From Nitrospira sp. UBA6909 (GTDB lineage: Bacteria; Nitrospirota; Nitrospiria; Nitrospirales; Nitrospiraceae): a DNA stretch of 11,145 nucleotides. The stretch is taken from contig DKBD01000203.1 in assembly GCA_002451055.1 (NCBI GenBank), positions 1 through 11,145 of the forward strand, written 5' to 3'. Numbering within the stretch: the stretch's first letter is position 1; the number at the start of each line of letters is the position of its first letter. A program made the translations under genes and the position numbers. This document shows positions 1 to 8,660 of this stretch, in pieces. The notes below the pieces were generated by a model. The model was not told where the DNA came from and made no database searches. It was given only the letters and a program-made list of their open reading frames with translations.

Positions 1-1
1 C

Positions 2-904
2 GATCAACAGGGCGCGCTGTTCGTGGTCGATAACGGCAACAACCGCATTCAAAAATTCGACAACGCCGGGAATTTCATCATCCTCTGGGGGAATTTCGGC
101 TCAGCCAACGCCAATTTTCACAACCCGACCGGCATCGCCTGTGACGGCAAGGGCGACGTGTGGGTGGTGGATACGAACAATCACCGGGTTCAGAAATTCG
201 ACGGGAAGCTGGGCGGCTACGTGATGAAATTCGGCTCGCGTGGCAACGGCGAAGGCCAATTCAACGCACCGTGGGGTATTGCGGTCGATCGTGTTCGGGG
301 GTTTGTGTACGTCGTCGACAGCGCGAATTTCCGCGTGCAGAAGTTCGACATGAGCGGCGAGTTCATCATGGCGTGGGGCAGTTTCGGCAGCGGGGACGGC
401 CAGTTCTATTTTCCGCGCGGCGTCGCCGTGGACCAGAGCGACGGCTCGGTCTATGTCGTGGATATGGGGAACCACCGCATCCAGAAATTCGATACCAGCA
501 CCAACGTGCTGCCGCAATTATTGACAAAATGGGGCGGCAGTGCGGAAGCCGGCCATGCCAGCAGTCCGCTCGCTCGAGAGGCCGGGCAGCTGCGATCGCC
601 ATGGGGGATTGCCGTGGACGGCGCCGGGGATGTGTATGTGGCGGATACCGGAAACCATCGAATCGAAAAGTTCGACCGGGAAGGTAATTTCATCACCCAG
701 TGGGGCGGGTTCGGTAACGGTGAGGGTCAGTTCAACTTTCCTTACGGCATTGCCGTGGACGCGAAAGGTAGTGTCTTCGTCGTTGACAGCGGGAACACAC
801 GGGTGCAGCAGTTCATGCCGGCGGAAGAAGGCAGCGAGCGGTTGCAGGAAGAAGCCGAGGCCGATGCCGAGCTGGCGCGACCACCCCAGGGGTTCACGTC
901 GTAG
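2..904 (+). CDS. NHL-repeat beta-propeller protein, C-terminal part (5' end outside window)
   Basis: The reading frame is open from the left edge and ends at TAG 902-904, giving 300 visible residues. Six copies of the NHL core are visible: an aromatic or Val, V-D/A-D, two to three small residues, N-x-R-[IV]-[QE]-[KQ]-F. Each is followed by a WG-x-F/G-x-G-x-GQF-x-x-P-x-G-[IV]-A-V-D segment typical of propeller blades. Blades 4 and 5 are separated by a longer linker (about residues 171-200). The end is an acidic Glu/Ala-rich tail. NHL propellers bind protein, RNA or peptidoglycan-related ligands, so no specific function can be assigned. The true start and any signal peptide lie outside the window. 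GTG at 23 is only the first possible start codon inside the window, and coding resemblance continues upstream of it. The gene ends 63 bp before guaB and there is no functional link to purine synthesis in sight. Confidence 0.88.
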   Translation, partial: DQQGALFVVDNGNNRIQKFDNAGNFIILWGNFGSANANFHNPTGIACDGKGDVWVVDTNNHRVQKFDGKLGGYVMKFGSRGNGEGQFNAPWGIAVDRVRGFVYVVDSANFRVQKFDMSGEFIMAWGSFGSGDGQFYFPRGVAVDQSDGSVYVVDMGNHRIQKFDTSTNVLPQLLTKWGGSAEAGHASSPLAREAGQLRSPWGIAVDGAGDVYVADTGNHRIEKFDREGNFITQWGGFGNGEGQFNFPYGIAVDAKGSVFVVDSGNTRVQQFMPAEEGSERLQEEAEADAELARPPQGFTS

Positions 905-955
905 AGTCAAGCAGGACACCGGAGGCCGTTGGCCGGGTGAACGTTCGGATCTGGC

Positions 956-962
956 GAGGGAG
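956..962 (+). promoter_or_regulatory. Ribosome binding site of guaB
   Basis: GAGGGAG lies 5 nt before ATG 968. It is the clearest Shine-Dalgarno sequence in the left half of the window and fixes the guaB start. Confidence 0.7.
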
Positions 963-967
963 TCATC

Positions 968-2437
968 ATGTTGGATAAAGAACCGCCGAGACAAGGGTTG
1001 ACGTACGACGACGTGGTGCTGGTGCCTGCCAAGTCGCAGGTGTTGCCGAACGAAGTCGAAACCGGCACGTTCGTCTCGCGCAATATCCGAATCAATATTC
1101 CGCTCCTCAGCGCCGCGATGGATACCGTGACCGAAGCGAGGTTGGCCATTGCCATAGCGCGCGAAGGCGGGATCGGCGTCATTCACCGCGTGCTGCCGCC
1201 GGCCGAGCAGGCGATGGAGGTCGATAAGGTCAAGAAGTCGGAAAGCGGCATGATTCTCGATCCCGTGACGATTTCCCCGGATGAAACGATCCGCGACGCG
1301 CATAACTTGATGGCCAAATATCGGATCTCCGGCATTCCCGTCACCAAGGAGCGCAAGCTGGTCGGCATTCTCACCAACCGCGACCTCCGTTTCGAAAGCC
1401 GTATGGACCTCAAGGTGTCGCAAGTCATGAAGCGAGAAAAGCTGGTCACGGCGCCTGAGGGTACGAGTCTCGAAAAGGCGCGGGAAATTCTCCATGAGCA
1501 TCGCATCGAAAAGCTGCCGGTAGTGAACAAGGCGTTTGAGCTGAAAGGTCTCATCACGATCAAGGACATCGAAAAGCGCATCAAGTATCCCAACGCGTGC
1601 AAGGACGCGCATGGCCGTTTGCGTGTGGCAGCGGCCGTCGGGGTCGGGCCGGAGACGGAAGAGCGCGTGGCGCTGCTCAAGAAGGCGGGGGTCGATCTGG
1701 TCGTCGTCGATACCGCTCACGGCCATTCGCAAGCGGTGTTGGACACCGCGAAGATGATCAAGAAGCGGCATCCGACTCTTGAGCTCGTTGCGGGCAACAT
1801 CGGAACGGCCGAGGCGGCCAAGGATTTTTTGAAGATAGGCGTCGACGCGGTGAAGGTGGGTGTCGGTCCCGGTTCGATCTGCACGACGCGCATCGTGTCC
1901 GGCGCCGGCATGCCGCAGCTGACGGCCATCGCGGATTGCGCCAAGGTGTTGAAGGGGACCGGTGTGCCGGTCATTGCCGATGGCGGCATCAAGTTCTCCG
2001 GCGATATCACCAAGGCGTTGGCGGCCGGCGCGTCGTCTGTCATGCTCGGAAGCCTGTTCGCCGGCACGGAGGAATCGCCCGGAGAGACTGTGCTGTATCA
2101 AGCGAGAACCTATAAAGTCTATCGCGGCATGGGCTCGATCGGTGCGATGGAGCGCGGGGGCGGAGATCGGTATGGACAGGGGGGACGTCCTGCGAAGAAG
2201 CTGGTTCCAGAAGGGATCGAAGGGCGTGTGCCCTATAAAGGGCCATTGGCCGCCGTTATCTACCAACTGGTCGGCGGAGTCAAATCTGGCATGGGCTATT
2301 GCGGTTGTCGGACGATCGCCGATTTGCAGGAGAATGCGACCTTCATCCGTCAAACGGTCGCAGGCCTTCGCGAAAGCCACGTGCACGACGTCATTATCAC
2401 CAAAGAAGCGCCGAATTATCGGATGGATTGGGAATAG
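968..2437 (+). CDS. guaB: IMP dehydrogenase
   Basis: This enzyme oxidises IMP to XMP with NAD+, the committed step to guanine nucleotides in the cytoplasm. The protein is 489 residues, the usual bacterial length. Its N-terminus [10 protein letters not shown] (11-20) and SAAMDTVTE (48-56) are family hallmarks. A pair of CBS domains occupies about residues 93-207 and is inserted in the TIM barrel. The catalytic loop GPGSICTTR holds the nucleophile Cys305. Asp248 in VDTAHGH, the ADGG phosphate-binding segment (337-340) and the flap [11 protein letters not shown] with Arg420 and Tyr423 are all present. The C-terminus ends ITKEAPNY plus a short tail, as in most bacterial orthologues. The start is supported by the GAGGGAG site. 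guaA, the next step of the pathway, follows in the same direction 107 bp downstream. The CBS pair commonly senses purine nucleotides in this family, but nothing in this sequence shows its ligand. Confidence 0.98.
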   Translation: MLDKEPPRQGLTYDDVVLVPAKSQVLPNEVETGTFVSRNIRINIPLLSAAMDTVTEARLAIAIAREGGIGVIHRVLPPAEQAMEVDKVKKSESGMILDPVTISPDETIRDAHNLMAKYRISGIPVTKERKLVGILTNRDLRFESRMDLKVSQVMKREKLVTAPEGTSLEKAREILHEHRIEKLPVVNKAFELKGLITIKDIEKRIKYPNACKDAHGRLRVAAAVGVGPETEERVALLKKAGVDLVVVDTAHGHSQAVLDTAKMIKKRHPTLELVAGNIGTAEAAKDFLKIGVDAVKVGVGPGSICTTRIVSGAGMPQLTAIADCAKVLKGTGVPVIADGGIKFSGDITKALAAGASSVMLGSLFAGTEESPGETVLYQARTYKVYRGMGSIGAMERGGGDRYGQGGRPAKKLVPEGIEGRVPYKGPLAAVIYQLVGGVKSGMGYCGCRTIADLQENATFIRQTVAGLRESHVHDVIITKEAPNYRMDWE

Positions 2438-2442
2438 TTTCG

Positions 2443-2528
2443 GTTAGGGGTTAGGAGTAAGGAGCGAGGGGGCCAGATCCGCGCCCTTCTCACCGTATGT
2501 CCTTCACCCCTTACGGCTCACACCTCAC
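2443..2528 (+). repeat. Inverted arrays of a GTRAGGN-like heptamer between guaB and guaA
   Basis: Four tandem 7-nt units close to GTTAGGN/GTAAGGN run from 2443 to 2470. Four units of the complementary type (consensus NCYTNAC on the + strand) run from 2501 to 2528. Read as an inverted repeat, the two 28-nt arms match at 20 positions in exact register, with a 30-nt centre. A further unit of the right-hand type may sit at 2487-2493 in the same register. The element starts five bases after the guaB stop and ends 16 bases before the guaA start. It could fold as an imperfect stem-loop in the guaB-guaA transcript. There is no T-run, so it is not a classical terminator. The role is unknown. Confidence 0.6.
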
Positions 2529-2544
2529 CCCGCACTGTATCAAG

Positions 2545-4101
2545 ATGGAACTTTGGCATGACAGAATTCTGGTCCTCGATTTCGGATCGCAGTATACCCA
2601 GCTGATCGCCCGCCGGATCCGCGAAGCGCAGGTGTATTCTCAGATTCTCCCCTGCACGGTTCCATTGGCCACCATCCTGGCCTATCGCCCACAGGGCATC
2701 GTGCTGTCAGGCGGGCCGTCGAGCGTGTATGAGAGGAAGGCGCCGACCGTCGCCAAGGAGCTGTTTGATCAAGGCATTCCGATCCTCGGCATTTGTTACG
2801 GCATGCAGTTGGTGACACATCTCTCTGGCGGAGAGGTGATGAAGTCCGCGCATCGGGAATATGGCCGGGCCGATTTGACGATCGATGAGGCGGACGGTCT
2901 GTTCAAGGGAGTCGGTGAGGGCGGGTCCACCGTCGTATGGATGTCCCATGGCGATCGGATCGAGCGGATGCCGCCTGGATTCCGTTCTATCGCGCATACG
3001 AGCAGTTCGCCGATTGCGGCGATGAAACGCGACGACCGTAAGCGCCGGATCTATTGCCTGCAATTCCATCCCGAAGTGGCGCATACGCCGGAAGGGGCGA
3101 CGATTCTCCGCAATTTCGTCTATGAAATTTGCGGCTGCAAGCCGACCTGGACGATGCAGTCATATGTCGATACGGCCGTGAAGCAGATTCGAGAGCAGGT
3201 CGGCAAGGATCGGGTCATCTGTGCCTTAAGCGGTGGAGTCGATTCATCGGTCGCAGCAGCGCTGACGCACCGTGCGATCGGTGACCAACTCACCTGTATT
3301 TTCGTCGACAACGGCGTGCTGCGGGCCGGCGAGCGAGATCAGGTGCAGAAGACTTTTGCGTCGCAGTTGCACCTCAACCTGCGCATGCTCAACGGGACGA
3401 AGCAGTTTCTGGCCGGCCTTAAGAACGTGACCGACCCGGAACGGAAGCGCAAGATCATCGGCCGCCAATTCATCAAGCATTTCGAGGCTGAATCCAAGAA
3501 ACTCAAGGGCGCTAAATTTCTTGTCCAAGGCACCCTCTATCCGGACGTGATCGAGAGCGTCAGTTTCAAGGGACCGTCAGCGACGATCAAGACACATCAT
3601 AATGTCGGCGGGTTGCCGGCCCGCATGAGGCTCAAACTCATCGAGCCGCTACGGGAGCTTTTCAAAGACGAAGTGCGGGTGTTGGGAAAGGAACTGGGAT
3701 TGCCGGACGAGATCATTTGGCGGCAGCCGTTTCCCGGTCCCGGCCTTGCGATCCGAGTCTTGGGGGCGGTCACGCCGGAGCGGTTGACGATCCTCCGCGC
3801 GGCGGAAGCCGTCGTCGATCAAGAAATTCGCGCGGCGGGGCTCTATCGGGACATCTGGCAGGCATTCGCCGTCCTGTTGCCGATCCGCACGGTCGGCGTC
3901 ATGGGCGATCAACGGACCTATGAGCATGTCATTGCGATTCGTGCGGTCACGAGCGTGGACGGTATGACCGCCGACTGGGCGAAGATTCCCAATGACGTGC
4001 TGGGCCGGATGTCGAATCGGATCATCAACGAAGTGAAGGGCGTGAACCGGGTCGTCTACGACATCAGCTCCAAACCGCCGTCGACGATTGAATGGGAATA
4101 G
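2545..4101 (+). CDS. guaA: GMP synthase (glutamine-hydrolysing)
   Basis: This enzyme converts XMP to GMP using ATP and glutamine-derived ammonia. From ATG 2545 the protein has 518 residues, close to the usual 510-525. Residues 7-197 form the class I glutamine amidotransferase: the start [18 protein letters not shown], nucleophile Cys84 in GICYGMQ, and His175 and Glu177 in QFHPEV. The ATP pyrophosphatase domain follows with the PP-loop SGGVDSS (229-235). The C-terminal dimerisation and XMP-binding domain ends in the family-typical PPSTIEWE. The frame is open back to ATG 2497, but those 16 extra codons come from the heptamer repeat and have no counterpart in the family, so I prefer 2545. The Shine-Dalgarno match there is poor. 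guaB lies upstream, which supports shared guanine-nucleotide supply. Confidence 0.97.
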   Translation: MELWHDRILVLDFGSQYTQLIARRIREAQVYSQILPCTVPLATILAYRPQGIVLSGGPSSVYERKAPTVAKELFDQGIPILGICYGMQLVTHLSGGEVMKSAHREYGRADLTIDEADGLFKGVGEGGSTVVWMSHGDRIERMPPGFRSIAHTSSSPIAAMKRDDRKRRIYCLQFHPEVAHTPEGATILRNFVYEICGCKPTWTMQSYVDTAVKQIREQVGKDRVICALSGGVDSSVAAALTHRAIGDQLTCIFVDNGVLRAGERDQVQKTFASQLHLNLRMLNGTKQFLAGLKNVTDPERKRKIIGRQFIKHFEAESKKLKGAKFLVQGTLYPDVIESVSFKGPSATIKTHHNVGGLPARMRLKLIEPLRELFKDEVRVLGKELGLPDEIIWRQPFPGPGLAIRVLGAVTPERLTILRAAEAVVDQEIRAAGLYRDIWQAFAVLLPIRTVGVMGDQRTYEHVIAIRAVTSVDGMTADWAKIPNDVLGRMSNRIINEVKGVNRVVYDISSKPPSTIEWE

Positions 4102-4107
4102 GAGGAA

Positions 4108-4227
4108 TGACGGGCGACCAAGTGACTCCTGTGCTCGCGCGACGCTCACGCGAGAGCAATTATAGATTCAAATTGTGGGCGGTGCTCGTCGCATGCGCGC
4201 AGTAGGAGTCACACTGGTCACCCGTCA
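4108..4227 (+). repeat. Long imperfect palindrome between guaA and the pseudouridine synthase gene
   Basis: The left arm 4108-4144 and right arm 4187-4227 are imperfect inverted copies. Their outer 23-24 bases (4108-4130 and 4204-4227) differ only by one C/T change and a small slip near the middle. The inner parts share GCG and CGACG blocks. The 42-bp centre holds a small hairpin, CAATT 4157-4161 with AATTG 4171-4175. The outer arm reads as GTGACNN-like 7-nt units, similar in style to the units before guaA. The element fills nearly the whole gap, from seven bases after the guaA stop to ten bases before the next ATG. No T-run follows, so intrinsic termination is not supported. It may be a mobile palindromic element or an RNA processing structure. 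Confidence 0.65.
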
Positions 4228-4236
4228 CGAGAATGT

Positions 4237-5064
4237 ATGGAAGTAAGATTGCAAAAACTCATCGCCGGAAGCGGGCTCGCGTCACGCCGCAAGGCGGAGC
4301 AACTCATTGATGCGGGGCGGGTGACGGTCAACGGCAAGGTCGTGACGGAGCTGGGGACGAAGGTCGATCCGGCTCGTGATCACGTGAAGGTGGACGGAAA
4401 ACATCTGAGCGCCGCGCAGCCGTTTGTCTATTTGATGCTGAATAAGCCGAAACATGTTATGTCCACGCTGGACGATCCGGGGGGCAGGCCCACCGTCAAG
4501 GATTTTCTTCGCGGGGTGTCGGTCCGGGTGTTTCCCGTCGGCCGGTTGGATTTTGACAGCGAAGGGTTGATGCTGTTGACGAACCATGGGGATTTGGCGC
4601 AGGCATTGCTGCATCCGCGGTATCATGTCGCGAAGACGTATCTCATCAAGGTGAAGGGAATCCTCACCGACGAGGAGATTGGGCAGCTGGAGCAAGGCGT
4701 CAAGCTCGAAGACGGGATGACCAGTCCGGCGCAGGTGAAGAAAATCAGCAAGGCGGAGCAGAATTCCTGGCTGGAGATTACGATTCGCGAGGGCCGCAAG
4801 CATCAAGTCAAACGGATGTTGGAGTCGGTCGGCCATCCGGTCATTCGCTTGACCAGGGTGAGGATGGGCTCGTTGTCGTTGGGACGGCTGGGGTCGGGAG
4901 AATTTCGGTTCTTGACCGATCGGGAGGCCAATGCGTTGCGGGGATTGGTCGAGGAACGTGTTGAGGCGGTCGAACGAGGAGAGCAACTGCCAAGACGCCC
5001 TCGTAGACCTGTTCGTCGAGAGGGCTGGGCTCGTCCTAAGAAAAAGAAAGTGGCGCAACGATGA
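4237..5064 (+). CDS. rRNA pseudouridine synthase, RsuA/RluB family with S4 domain
   Basis: The predicted enzyme isomerises a uridine in rRNA to pseudouridine. The 275-residue protein begins with an S4 RNA-binding domain (about 2-50, with RLQKLIA, SRRKAEQLI and GRVTVNGK). The RsuA/RluB/RluE/RluF catalytic domain follows: LNKPKHVMST near 68-77 and the motif FPVGRLDFDSEGLMLLTN with catalytic Asp105. EGRKHQVKRML and the LTRVRMG strand, both typical of this family, come after. The last 25 residues form an Arg/Lys-rich tail that could help bind RNA. The overall plan resembles RluB more than RsuA, but the target uridine cannot be read from the sequence. The 3' end overlaps the aspS start in ATGA, a sign of translational coupling between two translation genes. 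The start ATG 4237 has only a weak Shine-Dalgarno match and sits just after the palindrome. Confidence 0.93.
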   Translation: MEVRLQKLIAGSGLASRRKAEQLIDAGRVTVNGKVVTELGTKVDPARDHVKVDGKHLSAAQPFVYLMLNKPKHVMSTLDDPGGRPTVKDFLRGVSVRVFPVGRLDFDSEGLMLLTNHGDLAQALLHPRYHVAKTYLIKVKGILTDEEIGQLEQGVKLEDGMTSPAQVKKISKAEQNSWLEITIREGRKHQVKRMLESVGHPVIRLTRVRMGSLSLGRLGSGEFRFLTDREANALRGLVEERVEAVERGEQLPRRPRRPVRREGWARPKKKKVAQR

Positions 5065-6824
5065 AGCTGCGGACTCATATGTGCGGGGAGTTGACCAAGC
5101 AACAGGTGGGGCAATCGGTCGTATTGAACGGCTGGGTCCAGCGGCGTCGGGATCACGGCGCCGTCATGTTCATCGATTTGCGCGATCGGACCGGCATCAC
5201 GCAGGTGGTCTTCAATGCCGAACGCAATGCTGCTGTGCACAAGGCCGCCCACACGTTGCGGAGCGAATGCGTGGTGTCGATCGCCGGACAGGTCATGGCC
5301 CGCCCGGATGAATCCAAAAATCCCAATCTGCCGACCGGCGAGATCGAAGTGTTCGTGGACGAGGTCGAGATTCTGAACGAAGCCAAGACGCCACCGTTTG
5401 TGATCGAAGATGAGGCCGAGGTGACCGAGGCCGTTCGCTTGAAATACCGTTATCTCGATCTCCGGCGGCCCAAGATGCAGCGATTGCTGGGCATGCGGCA
5501 TGCCATCGCGCAGGCGACTCGTGGATTTCTCAATGCCGAAGGGTTTCTGGAAGTCGAGACGCCTGTTTTGACGAAGAGCACGCCGGAGGGTGCGAGGGAT
5601 TACTTGGTTCCCAGCCGAGTGAACGCCGGCCAATTTTTCGCCTTGCCGCAGTCGCCGCAGCTGTTCAAGCAAGTGCTGATGGTGAGCGGCGTGGATCGGT
5701 ACTATCAAATAGCCCGCTGCTTCCGCGATGAAGATCTCCGCAACGACCGGCAGCCGGAGTTCACGCAGATCGACCTTGAACTGTCGTTCGTCGATCGTCA
5801 ACAAGTGATGGCGCTGATGGAACGAATGATCGTCACGATCTTCAAAGAGGCCGGCGGTGTGACGCTGCCGACGCCGTTCCCGCGCATGACCTATGTCGAG
5901 GCCATGGGACGATATGGATCGGACAAGCCAGATCTGCGGTTCGACATGCCGCTCTACGACGTGACGGCGTTCGGTGCGGGGAGCGAATTCAAAGTATTCA
6001 AGGACGCGGCGGCGAAAGGCGGGATGGTCAAGGCGCTGATCGTCAAGAGAGGCGCGGCGCTTTCACGGACCCGCATCGATGCGCTGGGAGAAACGGCCAA
6101 AAGCTTCGGCGCCAAAGGCCTCGCCTGGCTCAAAATCACGGCAGAGGGGCAGCTCGAATCGGTGATCGCCAAATTCCTGGACGCCAAGGCCTTTGCGGCT
6201 GCCTTGCCGGAGGCTCAAGCGGGAGACCTGGTCCTCTTTGGCGCGGACAAGCCCGCGGTCGTACACGATGTGCTTGGACGCATCAGGCTGCTGCTGGGAG
6301 AGGAACTGAATCTGATCGACAAGACGGCTTGGAAGCCCCTCTGGATCACCGAGTTTCCGCTGCTCGACTATTCGCCGGAAGAAAAACGATATATCTTCAT
6401 GCATAATCCATTTGCCGCGCCGATGGACGAAGATCTGGCCCTCCTCGATTCCGATCCGCTCAAGGTGCGGGCGAAGGCCTACGATATGGTCCTCAACGGG
6501 AGCGAAATCGGCGGCGGTAGTATCCGCAACCATCGGAGCGACATCCAGCTCAAGATCCTGGATAGGCTGGGCATTGACAAGGAACAGGCTCAGGCCAAGT
6601 TCGGATTCTTGCTGGAGGCGCTCGATTATGGCGCGCCTCCGCACGGTGGGATCGCGTTCGGTCTTGATCGATTGATCATGCTGCTCGGCGGGGCGGAGTC
6701 GATCCGCGACGTGATCGCGTTCCCGAAAACGCAGCGAGCCCAGTGCCCCTTGACCGATGCGCCATCTGCCGTGAGTACGGATCAGTTGAAAGAATTACGA
6801 ATCAAGCTGGATCTGGTCGAGTAG
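5061..6824 (+). CDS. aspS: Aspartyl-tRNA synthetase, bacterial type (probably non-discriminating, Asp/Asn)
   Basis: This class II synthetase charges tRNA with aspartate. The 587-residue protein has the bacterial layout: an OB-fold anticodon-binding domain (about 1-105), the catalytic core, and an inserted GAD domain (about 300-420). Motif 1 surrounds [23 protein letters not shown] (164-186). Motif 2 is [17 protein letters not shown] (220-236). Motif 3 is [13 protein letters not shown] (529-541). In the anticodon-binding segment [15 protein letters not shown] the residue after Asp is His32. Discriminating enzymes such as E. coli AspRS have Leu here, whereas non-discriminating ones such as that of Pseudomonas aeruginosa have His. 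This suggests it also makes Asp-tRNA(Asn) for GatCAB. It overlaps the upstream pseudouridine synthase gene by 4 bp and ends 5 bp before aroC, so the three genes are probably one transcript. Confidence 0.97.
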   Translation: MKLRTHMCGELTKQQVGQSVVLNGWVQRRRDHGAVMFIDLRDRTGITQVVFNAERNAAVHKAAHTLRSECVVSIAGQVMARPDESKNPNLPTGEIEVFVDEVEILNEAKTPPFVIEDEAEVTEAVRLKYRYLDLRRPKMQRLLGMRHAIAQATRGFLNAEGFLEVETPVLTKSTPEGARDYLVPSRVNAGQFFALPQSPQLFKQVLMVSGVDRYYQIARCFRDEDLRNDRQPEFTQIDLELSFVDRQQVMALMERMIVTIFKEAGGVTLPTPFPRMTYVEAMGRYGSDKPDLRFDMPLYDVTAFGAGSEFKVFKDAAAKGGMVKALIVKRGAALSRTRIDALGETAKSFGAKGLAWLKITAEGQLESVIAKFLDAKAFAAALPEAQAGDLVLFGADKPAVVHDVLGRIRLLLGEELNLIDKTAWKPLWITEFPLLDYSPEEKRYIFMHNPFAAPMDEDLALLDSDPLKVRAKAYDMVLNGSEIGGGSIRNHRSDIQLKILDRLGIDKEQAQAKFGFLLEALDYGAPPHGGIAFGLDRLIMLLGGAESIRDVIAFPKTQRAQCPLTDAPSAVSTDQLKELRIKLDLVE

Positions 6825-6829
6825 ACTTC

Positions 6830-7966
6830 ATGGCTGGCAATACGTTCGGCCGAATCTTCACCGTCACGTCGTTCGGCGAGAGCCACGGGCCGGCGATCGG
6901 CTGTGTCGTCGATGGTTGTCCGCCGGGACTTGCTCTTTCAACCGAAGACATTCAAAAAGACTTGGACCGGCGCAAGCCCGGTACCTCCCGCCACGTCACG
7001 CAACGGCAGGAATCAGACACGGTTGAAATTCTGTCCGGGGTGTTCGAGGGACAGACGACCGGCACGCCGATCGGGCTACTCGTCCGCAACGAAGACCAGC
7101 GCAGCCGGGACTACGGCAATCTAGTCGATACCTTCCGCCCAGGTCACGCCGACTATACCTATTGGCAGAAGTACGGGATTCGGGATCATCGCGGCGGTGG
7201 TCGCGCGTCCGCGCGCGAAACGGCCGTGCGCGTGGCAGCGGCGGCGATCGCCAGAAAGTGGCTCGCTGAAAAATATGGGATTGTGATACGCGGCCATCTA
7301 AGCCAGCTCGGCCCGATCGAGATTCCGTTCAAGAGCTGGGATGCTGTGGCGGGCAATCCCTTCTTTGCGGCCAATGACGAGATGGTCTCGAAGCTGGAAT
7401 CGTTCATGGACGAGTTGCGGAAATCCGGCGATTCGGTCGGGGCGAGGATCACGACGGTAGCCGAGCATGTGCCGGTCGGATGGGGGGCGCCGGTCTATGC
7501 GAAGCTGGATGCGGATCTGGCTGCGGCCATGATGAGCATCAATGCGGTGAAAGCCGTTGAGATCGGTGCGGGCTTTGCTTCAGTCAGTCAGCGAGGCTCG
7601 GAGCATGGCGATGAACTGACGCCGGAAGGATTTCTCTCCAATAATGCCGGTGGAATCTTGGGAGGCATTTCGACGGGTCAGGATATCGTCTGCTCGATGG
7701 GGATCAAGCCGACCTCCAGCATTCGTATCGCCCGACGATCTATCGACAAACAAGGGAATCCTGTCATGGTCGAAACACAGGGGCGTCACGATCCCTGCGT
7801 CGGCATCCGTGCGACACCGATCGCCGAAGCCATGATGGCGCTCGTCCTCATGGACCATGCCTTGCTGCATCGTGCCCAGAACGGCGATGTCACGACGACC
7901 ACGCCGAAGATTCCAGGGGCGATCGACCAAACCAGCTCTTCTGCTCAGAACGCTTCGAAACCATAA
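6830..7966 (+). CDS. aroC: Chorismate synthase
   Basis: This enzyme converts 5-enolpyruvylshikimate 3-phosphate to chorismate with reduced FMN, the last step of the shikimate pathway. From ATG 6830 the protein has 378 residues, a usual length. Family signatures are all visible: [20 protein letters not shown] with catalytic His19, RPGHADYTY with catalytic His106, [14 protein letters not shown] (119-132), and [18 protein letters not shown] near the C-terminus. The frame is open upstream to 6743, but those 29 codons lie inside the 3' end of aspS and lack family resemblance. ATG 6830 gives the normal N-terminus. It follows the aspS stop by 5 bp, which fits translational coupling because the Shine-Dalgarno match is weak. 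The Ser/Thr-rich last 25 or so residues vary in this family and look dispensable. Confidence 0.97.
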   Translation: MAGNTFGRIFTVTSFGESHGPAIGCVVDGCPPGLALSTEDIQKDLDRRKPGTSRHVTQRQESDTVEILSGVFEGQTTGTPIGLLVRNEDQRSRDYGNLVDTFRPGHADYTYWQKYGIRDHRGGGRASARETAVRVAAAAIARKWLAEKYGIVIRGHLSQLGPIEIPFKSWDAVAGNPFFAANDEMVSKLESFMDELRKSGDSVGARITTVAEHVPVGWGAPVYAKLDADLAAAMMSINAVKAVEIGAGFASVSQRGSEHGDELTPEGFLSNNAGGILGGISTGQDIVCSMGIKPTSSIRIARRSIDKQGNPVMVETQGRHDPCVGIRATPIAEAMMALVLMDHALLHRAQNGDVTTTTPKIPGAIDQTSSSAQNASKP

Positions 7967-7985
7967 AGACTGATCTCGCGAAGGT

Positions 7986-8014
7986 ATGGTGCTGGCATGG
8001 AATGCCGATGCCAT
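7986..8014 (+). other. Imperfect hairpin after aroC
   Basis: Arms 7986-7998 and 8002-8014 can pair over 13 positions, with three G-U wobbles and one mismatch, around a three-base loop. The arm ends next to the loop (GGCAT and ATGCC) pair perfectly. The sequence after it is C-rich rather than T-rich, so a Rho-independent terminator is uncertain. It separates the housekeeping cluster from the toxin-antitoxin genes. Confidence 0.3.
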
Positions 8015-8033
8015 CTCCCCTATGACGCGCCTC

Positions 8034-8062
8034 TTGACCTATGCCGTGAGGCGGAATAGACT
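8034..8062 (+). promoter_or_regulatory. Candidate sigma-70-type promoter of higBA
   Basis: TTGACC (8034-8039) matches the -35 consensus at five of six bases. TAGACT (8057-8062) matches the -10 consensus at four of six. The spacer is exactly 17 bp. A start of transcription about seven bases later falls just before ATG 8071, so the higB message would be leaderless or nearly so. This agrees with the absence of a well-placed ribosome binding site. Confidence 0.4.
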
Positions 8063-8070
8063 GCTCTGCA

Positions 8071-8349
8071 ATGATACGGTCCTTTGGGTCCAAGATGACC
8101 GAAGCATTGTTTGCTGATGAAGATGTGCCACGCTTTCGTGCCGTTGAGCGCATAGCTCGAAGAAAACTATTAGTGCTCCATCGGGCAACATTACTCGATG
8201 ATCTCAGGGTTCCGCCTGGAAACCGCGTGGAGGCGTTGAGTGGGAATCGAAAGGGGCAGTACAGTATTCGAATCAATGATCAGTGGAGAATCTGTTTCGT
8301 GTGGGCCAAAGGTGATGTGTATGAGGTCGAGATTGTTGACTACCATTGA
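8071..8349 (+). CDS. higB: HigB-type toxin (RelE/ParE superfamily mRNA interferase)
   Basis: The 92-residue protein matches the HigB/'plasmid maintenance killer' family in length and pattern. It starts MIRSFGSK, ends VEIVDYH, and contains the core LSGNRKGQYSIRINDQWRICF (57-77, in two abutting parts). HigB toxins cut mRNA in translating ribosomes. In the family the Asp-Tyr pair near the C-terminus takes part in catalysis, and Asp90 and Tyr91 are present here. higA follows 8 bp downstream, the toxin-first order typical of HigBA. The gene appears visibly richer in A+T than the aroC and guaA genes, consistent with acquisition by transfer. It is intact, with no frameshift. A second in-frame ATG at 8095 would remove the conserved N-terminal strand, so 8071 is preferred. 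Confidence 0.9.
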   Translation: MIRSFGSKMTEALFADEDVPRFRAVERIARRKLLVLHRATLLDDLRVPPGNRVEALSGNRKGQYSIRINDQWRICFVWAKGDVYEVEIVDYH

Positions 8350-8357
8350 GGTGTCAG

Positions 8358-8660
8358 ATGGCACGAAAGCGGTTGCTTGAGCCGATTCATCCAGGCGAGA
8401 TCCTATTGGAAGAGTTTATGAAGCCCATGGGGATCAGCATTAATCGGCTTGCCCGTGATATTCGGGTGTCGCCGGGCAGGATTAGCGCCATTGTGAATGG
8501 AAAACGCGCCATTACAGCCGATACGGCGCTCCGTTTGGGCAAGTATCTGAGAACATCTTCAGATCTCTGGATTGGACTCCAAGGGGAGTTTGATTTACGA
8601 ATGGCCAAACGGGCGATCGGACTTGAAATCGACAGGCAAATTCAGGCCTATGTCGCGTGA
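8358..8660 (+). CDS. higA: HigA-type antitoxin with XRE helix-turn-helix
   Basis: The 100-residue protein belongs to the HigA/VapI antidote family. It begins with the typical segment IHPGEILLEEFMKPMGIS (10-27). A helix-turn-helix follows (about 28-50: INRLARDIRVSPGRISAIVNGKR). The helix ITADTALRLGKYL and the segment WIGLQGEFDLRMAK (71-84), both characteristic of HigA, come next. It is expected to neutralise HigB and repress the higBA promoter. A TTG four codons upstream (8346) is in frame and overlaps the higB stop, but ATG 8358 has a GAGG (8348-8351) at a suitable distance and gives the family's normal N-terminus. The 3' end runs into the antisense reading frame of the phd-like remnant. Confidence 0.92.
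   Translation: MARKRLLEPIHPGEILLEEFMKPMGISINRLARDIRVSPGRISAIVNGKRAITADTALRLGKYLRTSSDLWIGLQGEFDLRMAKRAIGLEIDRQIQAYVA

Noticed and set aside
918..938. G+C-rich hairpin after the NHL gene as a terminator
   Set aside because: The stem is short and interrupted, and no T-run follows.
518..2386. A 622-codon open frame on the - strand across the NHL gene and guaB
   Set aside because: It lies antisense to two well-recognised genes. Its translation is rich in Arg, His and Asp as expected of a shadow frame in G+C-rich DNA, and shows no family resemblance.
2497..2544. Upstream in-frame start of guaA adding 16 residues
   Set aside because: The extra codons are read from the heptamer repeat and are foreign to the GuaA N-terminus.
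6743..6829. Upstream in-frame start of aroC inside the aspS 3' end
   Set aside because: It adds 29 residues with no family resemblance. ATG 6830 gives the standard chorismate synthase N-terminus.
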